From a virus, in the IMG/VR virus record IMGVR_UViG_3300042881_004109, positions 1 through 41,080 of that record: a stretch of 41,080 nt of DNA. One strand, 5' to 3'. Positions 22,053-29,000 of this stretch are shown here, one piece after another. The number at the start of each line of letters is the position of its first letter. Within the stretch, counting starts at the first letter, position 1. A program made the position numbers and the translations under genes. The notes beneath the pieces were generated by a model. It did not search any database. It had not been told where the DNA came from and saw only the letters and a program-made list of their open reading frames with translations.

Positions 22053-23009
22053 TCACGCCGCGGGATCCTCTTTCGCCCGGAACTGGAGCACGTCCGGGGC
22101 CGCCGGCGGCGGGTCGTCGAGGTTCAACGGCGGCATGGCGATCGCCCCGCCGATGTCCGTGGGGCAGATCGCGGGGTCCACGTAGACCCGCTGGAGATTC
22201 GGATCCGAGTGATCGAGCAGCAGCGTGGCCGCGGCGGTCCCGCCCTTGAGGGCCGCGTAGCTCGCCGCGGTGCGGCGAAGCCCGTGGAACCCCCGATACC
22301 GCACCCCGGCCGACTCACACAACACTTTCAGCGACGCCCACTGCGACCTGGTCCGCCGATCCCACGGCCACACCAGGTCGTCGGGGCCGCGGCGGTGCTC
22401 CGCGAGCATCGCCGCCAGCTGCGGCGTGATCGACCGCTCGATGTCGCGAGTCGAGCCCTTTCTGGTCGCCCCGAGCAGCACGATCCGGCACCGCTCCAGG
22501 TCCACCTGTCCCCAGCGGAGCGCGGTGAGTGCCGAGAATCGTTCGCCCGAGCACACCGCGGCGTAGATGAGAGTCGGCCACCACCATCGGGCCGGCAGCC
22601 CGCCGACCTTGCCGATCCGCCGCTTGCCGAACCGAATGAGCCTCTCCACGTCTTCGGCCGTGTAGGCCCGGCCGACAGGCAGCCGTGTCGGCACCTTGAT
22701 CTTCGGCAGCTCCGGAAACTCCGCGGCCCACCGCTTGCGGGCGGCGTAGGTCCAGACCGCGGCGATCATGACGCGATCCTTTCGCACGCTCGCGGGACTG
22801 GGCCGCCGCCCGGCCCACGCGATCGTCTCGGCCCGCCACCGCAGGTAGCGGGCGACGACCAGGTCGTCGAAGTCGTCGGTCGTCGCCGGCCGACCCAAGA
22901 ACCGCTCGAACCGATCCCACAGCATCCGGTACAGCCCGGCCGTGTGGGGCTTCAACTCCCGCAGCAGAGCGTACCGCTCCGCGACCTCCCGAACCGTCAT
23001 GGCACACAT
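22053..23009 (-). CDS. int: Tyrosine site-specific integrase
   Basis: 318 aa. A SAM-like N-terminal core-binding domain (about 1-105, PHTAGLYRMLWDRFERFLG) precedes the catalytic domain with R157 (SGERFSAL), H242-x2-R245 (FHGLRRTAAS), H267 (LLLDHSDP) and nucleophile Y276 (QRVYVDP), the full R-HxxR-H-Y set. It should insert the phage by recombination at attP/attB. Start ATG 23009 is chosen because GGAG lies 8 bp before it; ATG 23000 is in frame. It diverges from the xis-like gene at 23253 across the attP candidate. Confidence 0.92.
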   Translation of the reverse strand: MCAMTVREVAERYALLRELKPHTAGLYRMLWDRFERFLGRPATTDDFDDLVVARYLRWRAETIAWAGRRPSPASVRKDRVMIAAVWTYAARKRWAAEFPELPKIKVPTRLPVGRAYTAEDVERLIRFGKRRIGKVGGLPARWWWPTLIYAAVCSGERFSALTALRWGQVDLERCRIVLLGATRKGSTRDIERSITPQLAAMLAEHRRGPDDLVWPWDRRTRSQWASLKVLCESAGVRYRGFHGLRRTAASYAALKGGTAAATLLLDHSDPNLQRVYVDPAICPTDIGGAIAMPPLNLDDPPPAAPDVLQFRAKEDPAA

Positions 23010-23078
23010 CGTCGTCTCTCCTTCATGGTTGATCGGGGCAGACTACCACACCTGCACGCCCGTACATCCATGACGGTG

Positions 23079-23093
23079 GGGGGTACGACCCCC
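23079..23093. other. GGGGG/CCCCC hairpin near attP candidate
   Basis: GGGGG-TACGA-CCCCC, a perfect 5-bp stem with 5-nt loop, directly 5' of the tmRNA-like segment. Could be an integrase-arm or T-arm-like remnant. Confidence 0.3.
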
Positions 23094-23097
23094 AGAC

Positions 23098-23117
23098 TTC
23101 GACTCCCCTCGCCTCCA
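23098..23117 (+). other. Candidate attP core (resembles tmRNA/tRNA 3' end)
   Basis: TTCGACTCCCCTCGCCTCCA resembles the T-loop to CCA end of tmRNA or a serine-type tRNA (TTCGANTCCC...CTCCA). Many tyrosine integrases use that end of ssrA or tRNA as attB. It lies about 90 bp upstream of int and before xis. No full tRNA fold is present here. Position and similarity are the only evidence. Confidence 0.4.
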
Positions 23118-23218
23118 CTCGACATCTGCCCGGCACCCCGACTCTCTCACCGCGACGACTCGCAAGCAAGCAACGGGTTCGAGCGGGGGCAGTCGGGGGG
23201 CCGGGGCAGGTTGGACAG

Positions 23219-23245
23219 TTGATTCGGCTGACGCCAGCGTTAGTA
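23219..23245 (+). promoter_or_regulatory. Candidate promoter for the xis-like gene
   Basis: TTGATT (23219-23224) and TAGTAT (around 23241) with about 16 bp between them, then GGAG just before the gene at 23253. Weak to moderate. Confidence 0.35.
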
Positions 23246-23252
23246 TGGAGAC

Positions 23253-23477
23253 ATGATCGTGGCGCTACCTCCCAACCGCAAGCTGATCGGCACCCGCGAC
23301 GCCGCCAAGATCCTTGGCATAAGCATGGGGCGGCTTCGCCAGCTCGCCCTCGACGGGACGGTGTGGAGTGACCACGCCGCAGCAAACGCTCGTGTGTTCG
23401 ACGAGACAGAGATCCGCAAGCGGGCCAAGGTGCCCAGGACTACTGGGCGCAAGCCCGGCGGATTTCGTGCCGGCTGA
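23253..23477 (+). CDS. Excisionase-like MerR-type HTH protein
   Basis: 74 aa. LIGTRDAAKILGISMGRLRQ then LALDGTVWSD and FDETEIRKRAKV is the excisionase/HTH_17 pattern: helix, turn, recognition helix, wing, basic tail. ATG 23253 has GGAG only 2 bp away; GTG 23259, two codons later, has 8 bp spacing and may be the true start. It is divergent from int across the attP candidate, the normal place for a recombination directionality factor. Confidence 0.65.
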   Translation: MIVALPPNRKLIGTRDAAKILGISMGRLRQLALDGTVWSDHAAANARVFDETEIRKRAKVPRTTGRKPGGFRAG

Positions 23478-23520
23478 TTTCAGCGGCTTTTTCATGGGGA
23501 CTCCTTCTCGGAGAACCCTC

Positions 23521-23548
23521 TTGACACGTTCTGACGCTCGCGTATATT
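23521..23548 (+). promoter_or_regulatory. Rightward early promoter PR1
   Basis: A perfect TTGACA -35 and TATATT -10 with a 16-bp spacer, about 240 bp before the regulator at 23786. Confidence 0.6.
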
Positions 23549-23689
23549 TCCGCACCGTCGTTCATACGCTGTCGTCTGAACGACGCGGGCCGAGAAGTTT
23601 CGACTCCTCCACTCGACGTTTCTCGCGGGCCAGACCGCACAAAAAAACGAGTTGACCAACAACTGAACTTGCGTACACCTAGGACATGC

Positions 23690-23710
23690 CACTCATCACG
23701 GTGATGGGTG
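23690..23710 (+). promoter_or_regulatory. 21-bp operator-like palindrome
   Basis: CACTCATCAC (23690-23699), centre G, GTGATGGGTG (23701-23710): one mismatched pair in ten. It lies just after the second promoter candidate, where a repressor would block initiation or clearance. Confidence 0.5.
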
Positions 23711-23785
23711 GGCCACTCAGGCGAGGGACGCCGATGAAAACGCGAAAGAAAGCATCGGCGGCCCGACTCACGAAGGGAGCCGGTC

Positions 23786-24097
23786 ATGGACATGGACGTC
23801 GAAATCAGAAACCTGCGGACCAAGGGCCGCGAGATCGAGGAGATCGCGGAGCTGTACGGGCTGGACGTGGCCGACGTGGAGGAGAGGCTGGCGTCGGCGT
23901 GGCGGGATCCACGATTCGGCGGGAAGGCCGAGCCGAACGAGTATCTCATCATGCTGGAGGCGAGCGCGGTGCGGATGCACTGGTCGCCGGAGGAGGAGTC
24001 GCGGCGGCGGGGGCACCACAACGGGTGGACGCCCCCGGATGCGTCGGAGTCGATCTTCGCGAAGCCCGTCGCGAACTTGCGGTACAGGTCTGCGTGA
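23786..24097 (+). CDS. Putative helix-turn-helix regulator
   Basis: 103 aa, ATG 23786 after GGGAG (ATG 23792 is alternative). RTKGREIEEIAELYGLDVAD then VEERLASAWRD resembles a sigma-4-like or Trp-repressor-like HTH. The rest is acidic with YLIMLEASAVRMHW. Possibly the first early regulator; stop shares bases with the next GTG (GTGA). Confidence 0.5.
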   Translation: MDMDVEIRNLRTKGREIEEIAELYGLDVADVEERLASAWRDPRFGGKAEPNEYLIMLEASAVRMHWSPEEESRRRGHHNGWTPPDASESIFAKPVANLRYRSA

Positions 24098-24438
24098 CCG
24101 CCGGCACCCTGCGGGCCAGAGCCCGGGACGCCATGGACTGCTGCCACGGCCGGCTGCCGCTCAACGAGACGATCGACCTGTCGATCGACGAGCGGATCGA
24201 GCAGGGCGATGCCGAGGCACTGTTCGACGCTGTCGTCGAGGCCATGGAGACGCTCGCGGACCTGCAGGACCGGATCGCCGAATCGTACATGTGTGACGCC
24301 GACACCATGCGGCGGCTCGCGGCCGTGCGGCTCCGCAAGGAGCTGACGGGCCGGGACTGGCGTGGTGCGGCGTGGCCGGAGCAGGAGACCGCCGCGACGG
24401 ATCGCGGCGGGAGGGAGGCCGGCGGAGCCGGTCGCTGA
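24094..24438 (+). CDS. Helical protein, unrecognised
   Basis: 114 aa, GTG 24094 overlapping the previous stop; a longer reading to 23686 is low-complexity and rejected. Helices RARDAMDCCHGRLPLNETID and VEAMETLADLQDRIAESYMC, then RRLAAVRLRKELTGRDW. Unknown; co-translated with the regulator upstream. Confidence 0.45.
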   Translation: MTAGTLRARARDAMDCCHGRLPLNETIDLSIDERIEQGDAEALFDAVVEAMETLADLQDRIAESYMCDADTMRRLAAVRLRKELTGRDWRGAAWPEQETAATDRGGREAGGAGR

Positions 24439-24442
24439 CAGG

Positions 24443-24488
24443 ACGGACACCCGGCGAGCCACGGTAGGCAAGCCGGCCAATACACGGA
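24443..24488 (+). promoter_or_regulatory. csrA leader with two ACGGA sites
   Basis: ACGGA at 24443-24447 and again at 24484-24488 inside TACACGGAGG, the csrA ribosome site. CsrA binds ANGGA elements over ribosome sites (family knowledge), so autoregulation is possible. Confidence 0.45.
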
Positions 24489-24495
24489 GGGGCTC

Positions 24496-24813
24496 GTGCT
24501 GATTCTCAGCCGCTACCAGGGACAGGCAATCCGGATCGGTCCGGACGTGACGGTCGTGGTGACCGCGATCAAGCAGGCCAACGGCTGCCGCCCCATGGTG
24601 AAGCTGGGCATCGACGCGCCCCAGTCCATCACGGTGATCCGCGAGGAAATCGAGGAGCGATATGGCGCACCAAACGACAGCGACCAGCGATGCCGCGAGG
24701 CGTCGGGAGGCGAAGCAGGCACTGGGGCTCGCCCGTGCGTGCCGGCTTCTCCGAGCAGTGAATCTCATGCTCACGTCCGCGGCGGCTGTCCGCGGCCAGA
24801 GCAGGGTGTTTGA
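24496..24813 (+). CDS. csrA: CsrA/RsmA RNA-binding regulator
   Basis: GTG 24496 after GGAGGGG. MLILSRYQGQAIRIGPDVTV then VKLGIDAPQSITVIREEIEE matches CsrA start to end (MLILSR, G-I-x-AP, V-x-REE). CsrA controls translation by binding GGA motifs. The domain ends near residue 57; the rest of the 105-aa frame to 24813 is atypical and overlaps the gene at 24662 by 152 bp, so the tail may be a lost stop. CsrA is uncommon in phages and could control late or lysis switching. Confidence 0.85.
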   Translation: MLILSRYQGQAIRIGPDVTVVVTAIKQANGCRPMVKLGIDAPQSITVIREEIEERYGAPNDSDQRCREASGGEAGTGARPCVPASPSSESHAHVRGGCPRPEQGV

Positions 24814-24889
24814 TGGCGACCTGCGGATGGTCCGCGAGGCCGCAGAGCTGATGAACGATTGGGCCAAGGACGAGGGCACAAAAACATGA
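24662..24889 (+). CDS. Small helical protein overlapping csrA tail
   Basis: 75 aa. ATG 24662 after GAGGAG. RRREAKQALGLARACRLLRA then LRMVREAAELMNDWAKDE: one long helical hairpin. High GC3 in this frame makes it the better reading of the shared bases. ATGA-coupled to the Sak4 gene. Unknown function. Confidence 0.5.
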   Translation: MAHQTTATSDAARRREAKQALGLARACRLLRAVNLMLTSAAAVRGQSRVFDGDLRMVREAAELMNDWAKDEGTKT

Positions 24890-25779
24890 AGATCACAAGA
24901 GGTATCCGACAGACACCGAGCCGCGTGGTGATCCACGGGGTCGAGGGCATCGGCAAGAGCACGCTGGCGGCGCAGTTTCCGAACCCGATCGTGCTCGACA
25001 CCGAAGACGGCACCAACCACCTGGACGTGGCCCGGGTGACGTGCGGCGACTGGGCATCATTCAAGGCCGCACTGGTATCGCTGTCTGGCGACACGCAGGG
25101 CTTTCAGACCCTATGTGTGGACTCGATGGACTGGGCCGAGCGTCTTCTGATCGAGAAGCTCCTGAAGGATGCCAACAAGCGGAGCATCGAGGACTTCGGT
25201 TTCGGCAAGGGGTACACGATGGTCGCGGAGGCCGTGTCGCGGCTGCTCGACGACCTGGACATGATCGTCGGCAAGGGCATGAACGTCGTGCTCGTGGCCC
25301 ACACCAAGGTCGCCCGCACGAGCCCGCCGGACATGGACGAGGGCTACGATCGGTTCGAGCTGAAACTGACCAAGCAGAGCGGGCCGCTCGTGAAGGAGTG
25401 GGCCGACGCCATCCTGTTCGCCAACTACAAGACGCGGCTGGTCGAGGGACAGGACGGCCGGACGCGGGCCAAGGGCGGCAAGGAGCGGGTGCTGCACACC
25501 GAGCGGGCCGCGGCGTGGGACGCGAAAAACCGCTGCGGACTCCCGGCCGAGATCCCCATGGACATCGCGGCCCTTGCCCCGCTGTTCGCCCTGCCGAAGC
25601 CGCGGTCGTGGCGGGACCGGGTCCGCGAGGCCACGACGGTCGAAGCCCTTGGGGCGATCGGCGACGACGTTGACGCCGCGGAGTCGTTGGGCAAGTTGCA
25701 GCCGGACCAGGCCGACGCCCTGCGGCAGATGATCGCGGGCCGGCACGACGAGATCCAGCCGCAGGAGGCCACAGCATGA
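24886..25779 (+). CDS. Sak4/AAA-type RecA-like ATPase
   Basis: 297 aa. Walker A HGVEGIGKST (17-26, K24), the strand QTLCVDSMDW (74-83) as Walker B, and NVVLVAHTKVARTSP as the sensor-like strand. The layout matches phage RecA/RadA-like Sak4 proteins (often called AAA_24). Sak4 proteins promote strand annealing or exchange together with a phage SSB, which is encoded two genes downstream. ATGA-coupled on both sides. Confidence 0.8.
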   Translation: MKITRGIRQTPSRVVIHGVEGIGKSTLAAQFPNPIVLDTEDGTNHLDVARVTCGDWASFKAALVSLSGDTQGFQTLCVDSMDWAERLLIEKLLKDANKRSIEDFGFGKGYTMVAEAVSRLLDDLDMIVGKGMNVVLVAHTKVARTSPPDMDEGYDRFELKLTKQSGPLVKEWADAILFANYKTRLVEGQDGRTRAKGGKERVLHTERAAAWDAKNRCGLPAEIPMDIAALAPLFALPKPRSWRDRVREATTVEALGAIGDDVDAAESLGKLQPDQADALRQMIAGRHDEIQPQEATA

Positions 25780-25976
25780 CCGGCACCCAGGTCGAGCGGG
25801 ACGAGCAGACCGCCCACGAATCGGTGATGCAGGTGATCGAGGACGCCGTGACCGCGTTCAAGCGGGGCGGCATGAGCTACGACCGGGCCGCGACGCTGAT
25901 CGGCACGGCCCTGGCGAAAGAGTCGGCGCGGCCGGCTCGGATCGGTGAGACACACGCACCAGAGGTGACGACATGA
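25776..25976 (+). CDS. Small helical protein between recombinase and SSB
   Basis: 66 aa: RDEQTAHESVMQVIEDAVTA then GGMSYDRAATLIGTALAK. ATGA at both ends. Possibly a partner or spacer protein of the Sak4-SSB pair; unknown. Confidence 0.45.
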   Translation: MTGTQVERDEQTAHESVMQVIEDAVTAFKRGGMSYDRAATLIGTALAKESARPARIGETHAPEVTT

Positions 25977-26455
25977 ACTGGGACGATTTCGGGACGGTCG
26001 ATGAAAGCGAGTCGGGCGTTGTGGAGCAGCTCTGCCCGGAGGGTGTCCACACGGCCACGATCGGCTGGCTGAAGATGCAGCCGCAGGCGTGGGCGGAGTG
26101 CGACGCCAACCCCAAGGGCTGGTGCCTGACGGTGCGGCTCGACGTGAAGAAGGGCATTAAGGCCGTCTTCGACACGATCCCCTGCCACCGCCGGGCGACC
26201 ATCGAGGCGCTCTGCCGGTCGGCCCGGATCGACCCGCCGCGGGGCGATTGGGACGAGAGCGAGTTGAAGGGCTGCGTCGTGACGTTCGAGAGCGTGATTT
26301 CGCTGTCGAAGAAGGGCAACGACTACGTGCTCATCAAGGGCTACAAGCCCAACGCAGACCCGCTGCCCAAGGAGATCCGCGACCGCCCGGCCCGCACGCC
26401 GACGCAGAAGGCCGACGCGGCGGCCGCGATGCCCAACGACGACATCCCCTTCTGA
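25973..26455 (+). CDS. Single-stranded DNA-binding protein (DUF669-like)
   Basis: 160 aa. An OB-type beta pattern (HTATIGWLKMQ..., CLTVRLDVKKGIKAVFD, GCVVTFESVISLSKKGNDYV) and the acidic C-terminus PNDDIPF, which equals the SSB protein-interaction tip (DDDIPF). It should coat ssDNA and recruit partners by this tip. Start overlaps the previous stop. The N-terminus is short and acidic (MNWDDFGTVDESES). Confidence 0.75.
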   Translation: MNWDDFGTVDESESGVVEQLCPEGVHTATIGWLKMQPQAWAECDANPKGWCLTVRLDVKKGIKAVFDTIPCHRRATIEALCRSARIDPPRGDWDESELKGCVVTFESVISLSKKGNDYVLIKGYKPNADPLPKEIRDRPARTPTQKADAAAAMPNDDIPF

Positions 26456-26484
26456 CCACCACCACCACCATCAAGGACGAGACC

Positions 26485-26799
26485 ATGGCAACGCCAGTAT
26501 TTCGATCGCGGGTTCATGTGGACTACCACTTCAACGTCAGCATCACCCGCGAGCAGGGCGATGCGATCATCGTGGACGGCCAGCGATTCGTGCGCCTGCT
26601 CGGCGGCTCATTCATGTTGAGCATGACCGGCGAGTGGCACTACTCGCTACGCGAGGCCGACCTGTCGGTGCTCGCGACGCTGTCCAGTCTCCGCGGCCGG
26701 GTCGATGACCTGGTCGCCACGATCCAACGGCCGCTCCCGGCCGCAGACGCTGCACAGGTTCCGGCGTCGGGGAGAGCGCACGCGGGGGTCGCGACGTAA
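26485..26799 (+). CDS. Small protein, unrecognised
   Basis: 104 aa, AAGGA 8 bp before the ATG. A beta-rich first half (HVDYHFNVSITREQGDAIIV, FVRLLGGSFMLSMTGEW) and a helical end. Contains a dispersed 10-mer at 26497-26506, 12 bases after the ATG (read PVFRS). A repressor on that site would block its translation or transcription. Function unknown. Confidence 0.45.
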   Translation: MATPVFRSRVHVDYHFNVSITREQGDAIIVDGQRFVRLLGGSFMLSMTGEWHYSLREADLSVLATLSSLRGRVDDLVATIQRPLPAADAAQVPASGRAHAGVAT

Positions 26800-26891
26800 C
26801 TCCGCTGCCGGGGGCTGGCGACGTTCTCCAGCCGGTGCCCCGACCGTCCGCCGCACGACACGCGGCACCACACACAGGGAGGGTGATTGCG

Positions 26892-27146
26892 ATGGGACAC
26901 GACTGGCATAGGGACATGGAGCCGCTGCCGATCAAGGCCGCGGGGGTGGCATCGTTCCTGCGGAGCTGCGGGCGACCGCGGGCCGCGGCGTGGGCTGCGG
27001 AGCTCGGGACGGAGTTGGAGAAGGCGAGAGCCGAGATCTTCCACCTGCGCGTCGATAACAACCGGCTCGCGTCGAAGCTGGCCCGGCTGACGGGGGGCGA
27101 GAGTTTTTCGCAGATCCCGCACTCGAACAAAAGCGAGTGGGAGTAG
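26892..27146 (+). CDS. Small coiled-coil protein
   Basis: 84 aa, ATG 26892 after GGGAGGGTG. AAELGTELEKARAEIFHLRV then DNNRLASKLARL is a coiled coil. Unknown; 91 bp of non-coding sequence precedes it. Confidence 0.45.
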   Translation: MGHDWHRDMEPLPIKAAGVASFLRSCGRPRAAAWAAELGTELEKARAEIFHLRVDNNRLASKLARLTGGESFSQIPHSNKSEWE

Positions 27147-27148
27147 CC

Positions 27149-27469
27149 ATGGCGCTCAAAACCACCGACGAAGCGATCGCGGCCCTGCCGATCTTCGCCC
27201 AGCTGCGAGCCCGGCCCAGCGACCCGCCGACATCGCACGCGGCTGCGAAGCGGGCCGCGAAGACGGCCGGCGGCCACCGGGACGCGATCGTCGAGGCGCT
27301 CGCGGCCGGGCCGGCGGGGCAGACCGAGATCGCCCGGCGGGCCGGGCTGTCGGTGGCCCAGGTGAGCAAGCGGCTCAAGGAGCTGCGGGACGGCGGGCGG
27401 ATCGAGCGGACCGGGCGCGATGTGGCGGCGGGGGAGTGTGAGTATCGAAATACCGAGGCAAGGAGGTAG
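27149..27469 (+). CDS. Winged-helix DNA-binding protein
   Basis: 106 aa. AGPAGQTEIARRAGLSVAQV then SKRLKELRDGGRIERTGRD is a MarR/ArsR-like wHTH: helix, recognition helix, wing. The first part is TSHAAAKRAAKTAGG, as in phage proteins that precede such a wing. A dispersed motif at 27444-27453 near its 3' end is read EYRNT. Candidate transcription regulator or helicase-loader partner. Confidence 0.6.
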   Translation: MALKTTDEAIAALPIFAQLRARPSDPPTSHAAAKRAAKTAGGHRDAIVEALAAGPAGQTEIARRAGLSVAQVSKRLKELRDGGRIERTGRDVAAGECEYRNTEARR

Positions 27470-27471
27470 CG

Positions 27472-27837
27472 ATGGCGAAGATCATCACAAACTTGGCGGA
27501 CGTGCCGGACGGCTGGGTGCGGATCGCGGACATCACCGACAGCGTGACCGACCAGAAGATTCTCAGCGACGCCCACAACGCGGACGTGATCCCGGCCGTG
27601 AAGTTGGTGCGAACGACCAGCGAGTTTCGGATTGGGCCGGTGTGGGTGGACCCGGTGGCGGCAAAGGCGCTGCTGGGGCGATGCCAGGCCAAGCGGGACG
27701 GGCGGGTGGCGGCCGAAGGTGACCGCGACCAGCGGGCTGGGTCGGCCGTCCGTGTCGTGGTTCTCGACGACTGCGCCGAGCGGATTGCCGTCGCTTTGGA
27801 GAGGATCGCGGATGCGGCGTGGCGGACGGAAGCTTGA
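27472..27837 (+). CDS. Protein of unknown function in replication block
   Basis: 121 aa, ATG 27472. KIITNLADVPDGWVRIADIT then DPVAAKALLGRCQAKRDGRV; helical end DCAERIAVALERIADAAW. GGAGG precedes the start. No family recognised; the context is the replication genes. Confidence 0.45.
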   Translation: MAKIITNLADVPDGWVRIADITDSVTDQKILSDAHNADVIPAVKLVRTTSEFRIGPVWVDPVAAKALLGRCQAKRDGRVAAEGDRDQRAGSAVRVVVLDDCAERIAVALERIADAAWRTEA

Positions 27838-27852
27838 GCGGGAGCGTGGCCC

Positions 27853-28737
27853 ATGGCCGGTGAATGGATCGCGGTAGACATTGCCCTGCCGGACAAGCCG
27901 GAGTTCCAGGAGATCATGGACCTGACCGGCCGTGACGAGGCGTGGGTCGAGTTCCTGCTCATCCGGATGTGGGGCTGGGCCTCGATGCACTGTGCCGACG
28001 GCACGGCACGGATGACCATGCCACGGATGGTGAGAACGTGGGGGGCGGACGAAGCCTTCTGGCTGGCCGTGGCCAGCGTGGGCTGGCTGGAGATCGACGA
28101 GACGGCCGCTACCGTTGCTGTCCCCGGATGGGACCGCCGGTTCAGCCAGGCGGCCAAGTCGAGAGCCCAGCACCAGGACCGGGCAAAGGCCCAAAACGAC
28201 CGCGAACCCGAGCGTCGGCGACGCGCAGCGGTTGCCTGCGCTCAAGCGCAGGCACTGCCTGCGCCGACGCGCAGTAGAGGAGAGGAGAGGAGAATTCCTC
28301 CTCCTCCGCGTGAGGCTTCGCCGTCCGAGGCCGGCAGCAGCGGCTGGGAGGCACTCCGGGCCGCATGGGGCTCCGGCCCCGGAGCGGCATGGAAGCCCGC
28401 CGCCCCGCCCGAGCCGCTCGCGGACCGGCTCGCGGAGCCCGGGTGGCTCGCCGAAGCCCTGGAGGCCATCCCGCGGCTGCGGGCGTGCCGGTATTTCGAT
28501 ACCCCGGTGACGCTGGTGCAGTTCTGCGGCCACGGGTTCGTCCAGCGAGTGCTCGGCGGGCAGTACGACGCCCCGAAGACACCTAAGAAACCTGCCGGCG
28601 GCCCCGACGCCCCAGCCCCGCCCCGCATCGACCCGGCGTTCGAGGCCGCCAAGGCCGCGACGCTGGCCCGGGAGGCGGCCCGCCGGGCCGCGGAGCACGC
28701 CCGGCTCGACGCCCAAGCCGCAGGAGCCGCCCCATGA
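27853..28737 (+). CDS. Phage replication protein (helicase-loader / initiator-like)
   Basis: 294 aa. WIAVDIALPDKPEFQEIMDL then WVEFLLIRMWGWASMHCADG resembles the N-terminal wHTH of phage replisome organisers. A long low-complexity linker (about 115-150, Arg/Ala/Pro/Glu) separates it from a C-terminal helical part with AWGSGPGAAW and TLVQFCGHGFVQ. The linker DNA holds the inverted-repeat array (28212-28274). Lambda O has the same arrangement, with the origin inside the gene. A dispersed motif lies at 28491 (RYFD). It likely starts theta replication with host helicase. Stop is ATGA-coupled to the next gene. Confidence 0.65.
   Translation: MAGEWIAVDIALPDKPEFQEIMDLTGRDEAWVEFLLIRMWGWASMHCADGTARMTMPRMVRTWGADEAFWLAVASVGWLEIDETAATVAVPGWDRRFSQAAKSRAQHQDRAKAQNDREPERRRRAAVACAQAQALPAPTRSRGEERRIPPPPREASPSEAGSSGWEALRAAWGSGPGAAWKPAAPPEPLADRLAEPGWLAEALEAIPRLRACRYFDTPVTLVQFCGHGFVQRVLGGQYDAPKTPKKPAGGPDAPAPPRIDPAFEAAKAATLAREAARRAAEHARLDAQAAGAAP
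28212..28274. other. Origin-like inverted-repeat array inside replication gene
   Basis: Outer arms GCGTCGGCG (28212-28220) and CGCCGACGC (28262-28270) enclose an inner perfect palindrome with arms TGCCTGCGCT (28233-28242) and its complement (28245-28254). A direct third copy TGCCTGCGC is at 28256, and CGACGCGCAG occurs at 28219 and 28265. It is followed by a GA-rich/EcoRI-centred segment (about 28275-28308). Lambda-like origin is inferred. Confidence 0.5.
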
Positions 28738-29000
28738 CCCGCAAACTCTCTGCCGCGTCGATCCTCGCCGCCCGCTCGCAGGGCACGACCACCGCCCAGC
28801 GGCAGCTGCTCGAAGTATTTCGATCGCTCCGCGACTCGCAGGGGTACGCCCCGACGTTTCGCGAGCTGGCCGACGAGATCGGCGTCAACGTCGGCGACGT
28901 GTCGGCGAAAATGTGGCGGCTCCGGCGGGACGGGGTCGTCGATTGGCACGACGGCAAGGCCAGGACCATCCGGATCGTGGGGGACTCATGGGGCTCTTGA
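28734..29000 (+). CDS. LexA-type winged helix without protease domain
   Basis: 88 aa. TTAQRQLLEVFRSLRDSQGY then APTFRELADEIGVNVGDVSA and RDGVVDWHDGKARTIRIV match the LexA N-terminal domain (GYxPTxREIA..., wing with K/R-A-R). There is no S24 peptidase. It could be a compact phage repressor or SOS mimic and a candidate for binding the dispersed motif. A copy of the motif lies inside its own gene (28815-28824). Confidence 0.7.
   Translation: MTRKLSAASILAARSQGTTTAQRQLLEVFRSLRDSQGYAPTFRELADEIGVNVGDVSAKMWRLRRDGVVDWHDGKARTIRIVGDSWGS

Larger units (their letters stand above)
23478..23785. promoter_or_regulatory. Early rightward control region
   Basis: No supported gene in 308 bp. It has two promoters: TTGACA 23521-23526 with TATATT 23543-23548 (16-bp spacer), and TTGACC 23652-23657 with TACACC 23674-23679 (16 bp). 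Downstream lies the palindrome CACTCATCAC-G-GTGATGGGTG (23690-23710). It is AT-richer than the surroundings and is followed by the regulator genes. Confidence 0.6.

Noticed and set aside
23168-23200. GGTTCGAGC segment as a tRNA T-arm
   Set aside because: Stem bases do not pair and no acceptor or anticodon arm can be folded around it.
26932-28716. 594-aa minus-strand frame opposite the replication block
   Set aside because: Shadow of genes 27149-28737, which have overlaps, ribosome sites and family matches on the plus strand.
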